Below, one piece after another: positions 33,998 to 41,642 of a stretch of DNA of 54,084 bases; positions within the stretch are counted from its first letter, which is position 1; each line of letters begins with the position of its first letter. Under the pieces are notes generated by a model, which ran no database searches, had not been told where the DNA came from, and worked only from the letters and a program-made list of their open reading frames with translations. Source of the DNA: Gemmatimonadota bacterium (GTDB taxonomy: Bacteria; Gemmatimonadota; Gemmatimonadetes; Longimicrobiales; Gaopeijiaceae); NCBI GenBank assembly GCA_028873825.1, contig JAPPNM010000033.1, positions 1 to 54,084 on the forward strand. The letters are read 5' to 3'. The translations under genes and the position numbers were made by a program.

Positions 33998-34202
33998 GAT
34001 CGTCGGCTTCCTAGATCGCGAGACCGCAACCATGGCCGCATTGGTCATCAAGGCAAACGACGCCATCGCCCACCTCAACGAATACCGCTCCGCCCTAATC
34101 TCCGCCGCCGTCACCGGCAGGATCGACGTGCGCCAACAAGTCGCAGACCTTCCTGAACCCATCGAATCCGGACCACGCAGCGCGAAGAGGACGATCCAGT
34201 GA
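33968..34202 (+). pseudogene. hsdS: HsdS C-terminal part after frameshift
   Basis: Frame ending at 34202 reads [20 protein letters not shown], then an HsdS coiled helix and LISAAVTGRIDVR, the normal end of HsdS. It has no start of its own. Its stop overlaps the next small gene. Confidence 0.8.
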
Positions 34203-34423
34203 GAGAGACTTGTCAGCCAGCTGTCCGTCGGCCCGCAGCACGGGACACTTCGGCCGAGGACAGCACGACGCGCCGGATCAAGGAAGCGTTTATTCGCTAC
34301 GAAGACATCACGGACTTGGCGGACTTGGAGGATCCAGTGGACGGCGACGAAGAGGACGCCCACCCCGTGGAATACAGATGGGACAATCCCATCGGCTTGG
34401 TCATAGAAGACCCCACCCCATGA
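34199..34423 (+). CDS. Small acidic protein between hsdS and hsdR
   Basis: 74 residues from GTG overlapping the hsdS stop, its own stop overlapping the hsdR ATG by four bases. The second half is strongly acidic (ITDLADLEDPVDGDEEDAH) and ends VEYRWDNPIGLVIEDP. I know no family. Tight coupling on both sides argues for a real gene; the charge suggests a DNA mimic or a small partner of HsdR, but that is only a guess. Confidence 0.5.
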   Translation: MRETCQPAVRRPAARDTSAEDSTTRRIKEAFIRYEDITDLADLEDPVDGDEEDAHPVEYRWDNPIGLVIEDPTP

Positions 34424-37400
34424 CCCCCGCCCCCACCGCCGAGCGCGCCTTCGAGGACGCCATCGAGTGCGCCCTCCTCCGCTGGGGCCCCGACGCATGC
34501 CCCGAGCCCGACCGACTCCTCCACGAACCCCCCACCCCCCCATACGGTGACGGCTTCGCCCCCGGCAGCTACCACCGCCGCACCTCCGACACCCACTACG
34601 ACCGCACCCTCTGCCTCATCCCCCGCGACGTCGTCGACTTCCTCGTAGCCACCCAGCCCCGCACCTGGAACCGCCTCAAGCAGCACCACGGCGCCGATGT
34701 CCGCAAGCGCTTCCTGAACCGCCTCGCCCGCGAACTCGACCGGCGCGGCGCCCTGGACGTCTTTCGCAAGGGCATCAAGGACTCGGGCTGCAAGTTCGAC
34801 CTCGCCTACTTCCGCCCGGCGAGCGGCCTCAACGAGGAGACCCGCCGTCTCCACGCCGCGAACCTCTTCTCCGTCATCCGCCAGCTCCGCTACAGCACCA
34901 AGACGGAGCAGAGCGTCGACATGGCCCTCTTCCTGAACGGCATCCCCTTCTGCACCGCCGAGCTCAAGAACCCGCTCACCGGCCAGAACGTCGAGCAGGC
35001 GATCCAGCAGTACCGGAACAACCGCGATCCCCGCGAGCCGCTCTTCACCCACCGCCGCTGTCTCGCGCACTTCGCCGTCGACCCGAACTGGGTCTTCGTC
35101 ACCACGCACGTCCAAGGCCCGAAGACCCGCTTCCTGCCCTTCAACCGCGGCAAGTTCGGCGGCGCCGGCAATCCCCCCGTCCCTCCCACCCGGCGCGGAT
35201 ACGCCACGGACTACCTCTGGGACGAGGTCTGGGCGCGGGACAGCGTCCTCGATCTGATCCGCCAGTTCATTCACGAAGTGAAGGACGAGAACGACAACGG
35301 CCGGCGAACGACCCGCCTGATCTTCCCGCGCTACCAGCAGCTCGACGCCGTCCGGCGCATGGTCTCCCACGCCCGCCGTCACGGCGCGGGCCAGCGCTAC
35401 CTGGTCCAACACTCCGCCGGGAGCGGCAAGAGCTTCACGATCGCCTGGCTCGCGCACCAGCTCTCCACGCTGCACGACGCCGGGGACCGCTCGGTCTTCG
35501 ACTCCATCGTCGTCGTCACCGACCGCCGCGTCCTGGACCGCCAGATTCAGCGAGCGATCAGCCAGTTCGAGCAGACGCTCGGCGTGGTCGAGAACATCGA
35601 CCGGACCTCGCGGCAGCTCCGGCAGGCGCTGGAATCCGGCAAGCGGATCATCGTGACGACGCTCCAGAAGTTCCCGGTGATCGCCGAGGAGATCGGATCG
35701 CTGCCCGGCAAGCGCTTCGCCGTGATCGTCGACGAGGCCCACTCGTCCCAGTCCGGCGAGAGTTCCAAAAGCCTCAAGGCGGTGCTCGCGTCCGGGAGCC
35801 TGGAGGCGGCGGAAGCCGAGGAGGCCGGCGCCGCGACGCCCGAGGAGGAGCTGGAGGCGACGATTCTCGCCGAGATGGAGAAGCGCGGTCCCCTGCCCAA
35901 CCTCTCCACCTTCGCGTTCACGGCCACCCCGAAGGCGAAGACGCTGGAGCTCTTCGGAGTGCAGCGCGACGACGGTAAGTTCGAGCCCTTCCACCTCTAC
36001 AGCATGCGGCAGGCGATCGAGGAGGAGTTCATCCTCGATGTTCTCGCCAACTACACGACGTATTCCGCCTACTGGAAGCTCTTCAAGACCATCGAGGACG
36101 ACCCGCGCTACGAGAAGAAGAAGGCGGCCTACCTGCTCAGGTCCTTCGTCGAGCTGCACCCGCACGCGATCGGTCGCAAGGTCGAGATCATGGTCGAGCA
36201 CTTCGCCGCCGAGGTGCAGGACAGGATCGGCGGCAGGGCCAAGGCCATGATCGTCACCCGTTCCCGCCTGCACGCGGTGCGCTACAAGCTCGCCGTCGAC
36301 GACTATCTCGCCGAGAAGGGGTATCCGTGGAAGTGCCTGATCGCGTTTTCCGGCAAGGTGGACGACGGGGGGAAGGAATACACCGAGCCCGGGATGAATT
36401 CGGCCGGTGGAGATCATGTGATCGGGGAGCAGCAGACGGCGGCCGAGTTCGCCAAGCCCGAGTACAGGTTCCTGGTCGTGGCGAGCAAGTTCCAGACCGG
36501 CTTCGACCAGCCGCTCCTGCACACCATGTACGTGGACAAGAAGCTGGGCGGCGTGAACGCGGTGCAAACCCTCTCGCGCCTCAACCGGACGCATCCCGGC
36601 AAGGAGGAGACCGCGGTGCTCGACTTCGCCAACGAGGCCGAGCACATCCGGGCCGCGTTCGAGCCCTACTACGACACGACGCTGCTGTCGGAGGGGACCG
36701 ACCCGAACCTGCTGTACGACATCCAGGGCGAGCTTCGGGACTTCGATGTCTACACCGACGCGGAGGTGGACGCGTTCGCCGCGGCCTACTTCGGCCAAAA
36801 CGCCACGCAGGATCAGCTGTACGCACGGATGGCAGCCATCGGGGATCGTTTCCGCGATCTCGACGCCGACGCGCGATCCGACTTCCGGGGCGGCCTCCGG
36901 CAGTACAACCGCCTCTATTCCTTTCTGGCCCAGATCCTGACCTTCAGCGACGCCGACCTCGAGAAGCTCCACGTCTTCGCCCGCTACCTTCGGCCTCTGC
37001 TCCCGGGAGACGGAACCGAGCTGCCGCGAGAAGTGCAGCAGAACATCGACATGGAGTCGTACCGGCTGCAGCGGACGGGAAGCGGCGGAATCGGACTGTC
37101 CGAGCGGGCGGGCATACTTGACCCGCGGACGACCGGGATCCACCAGGGCGGTGCCCAGGAGGAAATCGAGGCCCTGTCCCGCATCATCGCCGAACTGAAC
37201 GAGCGCTTCGGCATCGAGCTGGGGCCCGAGCACCGGGTGACGCTGCAGCAGATGATGGAGCGGCTCGAGGAGGACCGCGCGCTCGACGCGGCCGCCCGCG
37301 TGAACACCCGTGAGAACGTCCGCCTGACCTTCGACAACAAGGTGGAGGAGGTGATCCAGGAGATCGTCGACTCGAACTTCGATCTCTACAGGCGGATCAC

Positions 37401-37992
37401 CGACGACGAGGCCTTCGGCGAGCTGGTGAAGACGCTGATGTTCGATCAGTACCTGCGTACGCACCGGAATGCCGAGGCGCTGATCAGGCAGGGCGAGTCG
37501 AAGTCGCTGGAGTTCAAGTCCACGCTGCGCTGGAATCTCAAGGAGGACCGGAAGGACAAGCGAGTGACCCACGCGGCGCTGAAGACGATCGCGGCGTTCC
37601 TGAACACCGAGGGCGGCGATCTTCTGATCGGGGTGGCTGACGATGCGTCGGTCGTCGGGATCGAGCGCGACAGGCTGGACAACGACGACAAGTTCATGCT
37701 GCACCTCGTCCAGCTCGTTCGGAATGCGCTGGGGGACCGCGCGGGGACGTGCGTGGATCCGAAGACTCAGGAGATGGAGGGAGGGACGGTGTGCGTGGTG
37801 AGTTGCCAGCGGAGTCCCGAGCCGGTGTTCCTGCGGTGGAAGGGGATGGAGAGGGGGGAGGAGGGGGACTTCTTCGTGCGGAGCGGGCCGGGGACGGTGA
37901 AACTGGAGCCCGAGAGTGCCGAGAGGTATGTTGAGACGCGGTTTCGGGCGATGACGACCACGGAGCGATCAGACGATGGACATCATCCTTAG
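34420..37992 (+). CDS. hsdR: Type I restriction endonuclease HsdR with C-terminal AlbA_2 domain
   Basis: 1190 residues. Cuts and translocates DNA in the HsdRMS complex. An N-terminal PD-(D/E)xK nuclease (D167 in SVDMALFL, E181-L-K183 in AELKNP) leads into a superfamily 2 helicase motor: Walker A HSAGSGKS (about 331), DEAH in VIVDEAHSSQ (about 438), FAFTATPKAKT, and FQTGFDQP, VQTLSRLNRTHPGK. After the usual helical part, residues about 1025-1180 form an extra AlbA_2 (Schlafen-like) domain: SKSLEFKSTLRWN, AFLNTEGGDLLIGVADDASVVG, FFVRSGPGTVKL. The frame is intact, unlike hsdM and hsdS. Start ATG overlaps the small acidic gene. Confidence 0.9.
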   Translation: MTPAPTAERAFEDAIECALLRWGPDACPEPDRLLHEPPTPPYGDGFAPGSYHRRTSDTHYDRTLCLIPRDVVDFLVATQPRTWNRLKQHHGADVRKRFLNRLARELDRRGALDVFRKGIKDSGCKFDLAYFRPASGLNEETRRLHAANLFSVIRQLRYSTKTEQSVDMALFLNGIPFCTAELKNPLTGQNVEQAIQQYRNNRDPREPLFTHRRCLAHFAVDPNWVFVTTHVQGPKTRFLPFNRGKFGGAGNPPVPPTRRGYATDYLWDEVWARDSVLDLIRQFIHEVKDENDNGRRTTRLIFPRYQQLDAVRRMVSHARRHGAGQRYLVQHSAGSGKSFTIAWLAHQLSTLHDAGDRSVFDSIVVVTDRRVLDRQIQRAISQFEQTLGVVENIDRTSRQLRQALESGKRIIVTTLQKFPVIAEEIGSLPGKRFAVIVDEAHSSQSGESSKSLKAVLASGSLEAAEAEEAGAATPEEELEATILAEMEKRGPLPNLSTFAFTATPKAKTLELFGVQRDDGKFEPFHLYSMRQAIEEEFILDVLANYTTYSAYWKLFKTIEDDPRYEKKKAAYLLRSFVELHPHAIGRKVEIMVEHFAAEVQDRIGGRAKAMIVTRSRLHAVRYKLAVDDYLAEKGYPWKCLIAFSGKVDDGGKEYTEPGMNSAGGDHVIGEQQTAAEFAKPEYRFLVVASKFQTGFDQPLLHTMYVDKKLGGVNAVQTLSRLNRTHPGKEETAVLDFANEAEHIRAAFEPYYDTTLLSEGTDPNLLYDIQGELRDFDVYTDAEVDAFAAAYFGQNATQDQLYARMAAIGDRFRDLDADARSDFRGGLRQYNRLYSFLAQILTFSDADLEKLHVFARYLRPLLPGDGTELPREVQQNIDMESYRLQRTGSGGIGLSERAGILDPRTTGIHQGGAQEEIEALSRIIAELNERFGIELGPEHRVTLQQMMERLEEDRALDAAARVNTRENVRLTFDNKVEEVIQEIVDSNFDLYRRITDDEAFGELVKTLMFDQYLRTHRNAEALIRQGESKSLEFKSTLRWNLKEDRKDKRVTHAALKTIAAFLNTEGGDLLIGVADDASVVGIERDRLDNDDKFMLHLVQLVRNALGDRAGTCVDPKTQEMEGGTVCVVSCQRSPEPVFLRWKGMERGEEGDFFVRSGPGTVKLEPESAERYVETRFRAMTTTERSDDGHHP

Positions 37993-38136
37993 TTGGCACG
38001 GATCGAGTAGCCACGCCTTGGCCGAGATACTCCGGGATTGGCTTCCGACCTGGACGACCCTTGGGGTACGGAGTACCCGACGACCTATACCTCCACAGAA
38101 GAGGGGCGTGCCTACCTGGTGGCCCATGGGCTGGTG
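37976..38136 (+). pseudogene. Relic of a TIR-like protein gene
   Basis: From an ATG overlapping the hsdR 3' end: MDIILSWHGSSSHALAEILR then DWLPTW, matching the opening of prokaryotic TIR-domain proteins (xxIFLSWSGxxSxxLAexLRxWL). Sense stops after about 28 residues; another frame then reads WGTEYPTTYTSTEEGRAYLV up to a stop at 38136, which looks like a protein tail. An internal deletion of a TIR gene is the likely story. Confidence 0.4.
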
Positions 38137-38142
38137 TAGCAC

Positions 38143-39993
38143 ATGGCTAGCATGAAACAACCGAAACCCGGCGGACGCCCCGGCGCGAACCCTACGGCCA
38201 TGCAGGGGTTTCTGCGCTCCACGGAGACGGGACTGTATCTGCCAGACCGGCTTGCAGGACCGTACCAGTACTCTGGCGCGGAGTGGTTCAGTGCCCGTGC
38301 GAGATGGTATGACGTCTACGGTGACAATCCTGGCTGGGCCGATGCGGCCGATCGCTTGTCCGGATTCGGCCTCGGGCAGGTTCTGGTCACCCTGGGCGGG
38401 GTCAGCGCGGTACTCAACTCGTACGAGCCGCTAGAAGGTCAGCGTCGCATTGTTTCGGCGCTTTTTCGCGATCCCGATAAGGTCGGACGAGACTTCCAGA
38501 CGTGCTGGGATCGCCTGAGGCGGGAGGGAGCGACCGGATTGCTCAGGTTCTTTTCCGAACCGCAGGTTGTCGCTGTCGCCAAGATCGCACTGCTGGTATG
38601 TCCGCATGTGACCGAGAGATCCAGCGAGTCCCTCCAGCCCATCGGCGAAGCGCTGCTGATGGCGGCCGATCTAATCGATGGCGAGGACACGCTAGGACTT
38701 CCAGGAGACGTCCGCACGGTTGCAGGCCGGGACGCATGGCTAAGGTTTGTCGTCACGAGTGGACTGTTCAACGTATCTGACGACTTCGGACACGCGCTCG
38801 CCCGGACGCACGACCTATACCTGCCCGATCACACCGACCCGGAGGTGTCCGGCGATTCCATAGATCTCCGAAGACGATTCGAAGAGATTACGGGACTCGA
38901 TCCGAACCTCGCGTGGGCAATGGGAATCGCCCTGTTCGCGAACTGGCGGACCGTTGACCCGAAGTCCGATCGGCCCCCTGGGCCACTCAGCTTTGAGACC
39001 TACATGTCGGCTCTGGAAATCACTGACGCTGAATCCAGAGCCATCCAAGAGCTGTTCGCGGTCGACGCCGCCGAAGCGCGCAACACGCTCCGCCAACGAG
39101 GGTGTGGCCCCGATTCGTTGCGTCCCTACGTGATCGAGCCGCTTGACGGCAGGCCGCTGGTCAGCCTCGAGGGCCGTCTCTACTGTCCCTCGGTGCGACT
39201 GCTCCGGTGGAAGCTGACCACCGGTTTGCACCATGTGTTTCTCAAGCCCAGCGATCGAAATAATAGCGCCAAGCGCGACGGGTATCTCACGTACGCCGGC
39301 CGCGTATTCGAGACCTACGTTGAGGCTCTGTTCCGGCGCATCTTCCACATTGGGGACAGGCGTTTCGTTGATGACAAGACGCTACGACGGAGTATTCCGT
39401 CGGCAAGAAGAGGGTGCGATGGCGTCATCGTCGACAATGACACCGTGCTGCTGCTCGAATACAAGGCTACGTTGTTGCCCCGGGCTGTCAGAGCTGAAGG
39501 AAATCTCGACAAGTTGCGAACGTACGTTGCCAACACCTTCGGCTACGCCGCGACACAATTCGACCACACGATCCAAGCCATTGAGGACGGGCACCTTGGT
39601 GACCTGGTTAGGCCGAACCGTGTGGCCCGCTACCTGCCGGTCGTGATAACACTGGACACGCTGCCCGTCGAAGGGTTCTTCTATCGAACAATCGAAGAGG
39701 TCATCCGAAAGGACAACGCGCTGACCCACAGGAAGGCGCGGCCAATGCAGGTGCTCGCCGTGTCGGAACTCGAGCTGCTCGAGGGGTACTTGGCCGAAGG
39801 AGGGAGCCTCGCCGCTCTGGTGCTGGAGCGAATAGAGCAAGGCACCTACCGTGACGGCCCCTTCAAGAACTACTTGTTGGCTAGGGGAGCGCATCGAGTC
39901 CTAGGCCCCAATCGCTGGCTGCAAAGAAGGTATAAGGAACTCGGGACGCGGATGATGGCGTTGCTCAGGAAGCGGGCCGGGGGGCACTGGTAG
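38143..39993 (+). CDS. Unrecognised protein with PD-(D/E)xK nuclease-like core
   Basis: 616 residues; no family recalled. The C-terminal third has GCDGVIVDNDTVLLLEYKA: D426, then E439-Y-K441, the D-x12-E-x-K nuclease pattern, after a PxVRLLRWKLTTGLHH helical lead. The first 380 residues are helical without a motif I know (LSFETYMSALEITDAESRAIQELF). No ATPase partner is adjacent; hsdR ends 150 bases upstream with a TIR relic in between, and a divergent-facing AlbA_2 gene ends seven bases after it. It is probably a lone defence nuclease or a piece of a system whose partner is lost. Confidence 0.6.
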   Translation: MASMKQPKPGGRPGANPTAMQGFLRSTETGLYLPDRLAGPYQYSGAEWFSARARWYDVYGDNPGWADAADRLSGFGLGQVLVTLGGVSAVLNSYEPLEGQRRIVSALFRDPDKVGRDFQTCWDRLRREGATGLLRFFSEPQVVAVAKIALLVCPHVTERSSESLQPIGEALLMAADLIDGEDTLGLPGDVRTVAGRDAWLRFVVTSGLFNVSDDFGHALARTHDLYLPDHTDPEVSGDSIDLRRRFEEITGLDPNLAWAMGIALFANWRTVDPKSDRPPGPLSFETYMSALEITDAESRAIQELFAVDAAEARNTLRQRGCGPDSLRPYVIEPLDGRPLVSLEGRLYCPSVRLLRWKLTTGLHHVFLKPSDRNNSAKRDGYLTYAGRVFETYVEALFRRIFHIGDRRFVDDKTLRRSIPSARRGCDGVIVDNDTVLLLEYKATLLPRAVRAEGNLDKLRTYVANTFGYAATQFDHTIQAIEDGHLGDLVRPNRVARYLPVVITLDTLPVEGFFYRTIEEVIRKDNALTHRKARPMQVLAVSELELLEGYLAEGGSLAALVLERIEQGTYRDGPFKNYLLARGAHRVLGPNRWLQRRYKELGTRMMALLRKRAGGHW

Positions 39994-39999
39994 CGCCAG

Positions 40000-41214
40000 C
40001 TAAGCGGAACGTGCTCCTTCGCCGAAGAGTGTTATGGCGAACAGTCCGTTCTCCACGTCGATCCGCGGGGCGGGCAGTTGGCGGTCGGCTATCTCCCTGA
40101 AGATGCGCGCGACGCCTTCTCCCTCGTCCCGCATGGCGCCGGCCTCCGCCAGCACCCTGACGAGCATAGGGTTCCTCGTTCCGTGGGCGGGACCGCCCTC
40201 CCGAAGGCGATCGAGCGTCACGGGCGCAATCAGGTTCCCCGGATTGGAGATTTCGACGCGGTCGTCGTAGAACCAGATTTCGGTCTCGCGACTCGTGACC
40301 TCGTAGTCACGATGAGCGATCGCGTTGATCAGCGCCTCCTGCCACGCGAATTCGGGATACTCGGGGACGGACTCGAAGAAGAGGCCGTTGAGCTGTTCGC
40401 TGCGCCCCACCTGGGAACCCGCCAGGCCCTTGGCTTCCGGCAGGGCCATCGCAAGCGGCGGATCGGCGCGCCCGACCTGGGTTACGTTGCGCTGCCGTCC
40501 GTGGAGCCGCTCCCTTCCCGCTACCCGGAACACCCTAACGCCCGCTCTCGGATGCCATTTAAGCGCAGGACGACGAGCGAAGAGAAGGAGCGCGGCGTTC
40601 GTGATCTTCCACTCGCGGAGGTGTTGCTCAATCAAGCCGTAGAACTGCAGTGCCTCCTCAACGGGCCGGGATCCGACCGGCGTCGATTCGAGGAACCGCG
40701 TGGCGAGCTCCAAATCAAGGTCCCCGAGACCGGCCTCCATCTTGAATCGCTGCTCGTAGCCCACCACCCGTAGCGCCTGCTTCCGCTGGTTGATCAGTTC
40801 CTGCGGCTCCAGCTGGATCCCGGCACCAACTCGGTAGGGAAAGCCATCGGCCTCCACCATGACAGCTTCCGTGGACTGAGGCACGTGGAACACCAGCACC
40901 TCCTTGCCATCGATCTCGACTCGGGCGGTCCTACAGCGGACTCCCGGCCGAAGCCGGCTGTCCGGCACCGCCAGCAGGCCCTCCACATGCTTGTCGGAGT
41001 AGCCGTGGCCGCTCGGACGTCCGTCGTCCTCCACGCCCACGAAGAGGAGGCCGCCGTCCGCGTTGGCGAACGCCGCAACCGCATCGGCGATCTTGTCCCG
41101 CAGGGTCTTCCAATTCAGCTTCCGGGGCGAGCCCGCACTCCGGTCCCAAGCCGACTTGAACTCGCGGAACTGCCCTTCCCCCTGAGAGAGGGCTGTTGCT
41201 ATCTCGTCGTCCAT
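40000..41214 (-). CDS. AlbA_2 (Schlafen-like) / HATPase_c_4 regulator, RecG-like annotation group
   Basis: 404 residues. N-terminal AlbA_2 domain (GEGQFREFKSAWDRSAG, AFANADGGLLFVGVEDDGRPSG, PYRVGAG) and a C-terminal HATPase-like domain (FAWQEALINAIAHRDYEVTSRETEIWFYDDRVEISNPGNL, TRNPMLVRVLAEAGAMRDEGEGVARIFRE). Such proteins are often named transcriptional regulators or RecG-like helicases, though they lack helicase motifs. The first part (about 110 residues) resembles the AlbA_2 tail of HsdR. Start at 41214 (MDDEIATAL) preferred; 41247 is in frame. It points away from the GHKL operon and might control it from the shared upstream region. Confidence 0.78.
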   Translation of the reverse strand: MDDEIATALSQGEGQFREFKSAWDRSAGSPRKLNWKTLRDKIADAVAAFANADGGLLFVGVEDDGRPSGHGYSDKHVEGLLAVPDSRLRPGVRCRTARVEIDGKEVLVFHVPQSTEAVMVEADGFPYRVGAGIQLEPQELINQRKQALRVVGYEQRFKMEAGLGDLDLELATRFLESTPVGSRPVEEALQFYGLIEQHLREWKITNAALLLFARRPALKWHPRAGVRVFRVAGRERLHGRQRNVTQVGRADPPLAMALPEAKGLAGSQVGRSEQLNGLFFESVPEYPEFAWQEALINAIAHRDYEVTSRETEIWFYDDRVEISNPGNLIAPVTLDRLREGGPAHGTRNPMLVRVLAEAGAMRDEGEGVARIFREIADRQLPAPRIDVENGLFAITLFGEGARSA

Positions 41215-41247
41215 GAGGTGCGCTGACACGGCGCTCGCTCCCGGCAA

Positions 41248-41642
41248 GTGGCTTCGAGGACATGGGACCGTCGCTGACGGTCCGGATCACGGGTCGAACC
41301 AGCTCAGGTCGGGGATTCCCCCCTCCACCTTCCACGCTGTCGATCCCTCTCGAACGTAACACCGACCGCACCGGACAGAGGCCATTTGCCGGTCGGTGGC
41401 CGTGAGCGCCGCATCACGCGGACGTCAAGCAGCCGGCGGACGAACTGTTGCGGCGGATGCAGCCGAGCGGCTGACGTTTCCATGTAAAGCACAGTTTCCA
41501 TAATGGAAACTTCACCTTACACAGCCTGTCCCCCAGCATGCCCCGATGCTTGACGCGCACGCGGTCCGCCCCTAATACGAAACCCCACTCCCGCTTTCCG
41601 AATACACCCCGTTCGACCCACCAGCGACCCGCCCAGCCACCG
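41248..41642. other. Intergenic region with perfect palindrome
   Basis: About 395 bases between the AlbA_2 gene and the GHKL operon without a convincing gene. At 41494-41510 is the 17-base perfect palindrome GTTTCCATaATGGAAAC, with an extra GTTTCCAT at 41476-41483. The palindrome is locally A+T-rich and could hold promoters for both directions. Confidence 0.5.

Noticed and set aside
34297-37704. 1135-residue open frame on the minus strand opposite hsdR
   Set aside because: It is the mirror of a G+C-rich gene; its translation is Val/Glu/Arg/Leu-biased with no domain, while the plus strand encodes a clear HsdR.
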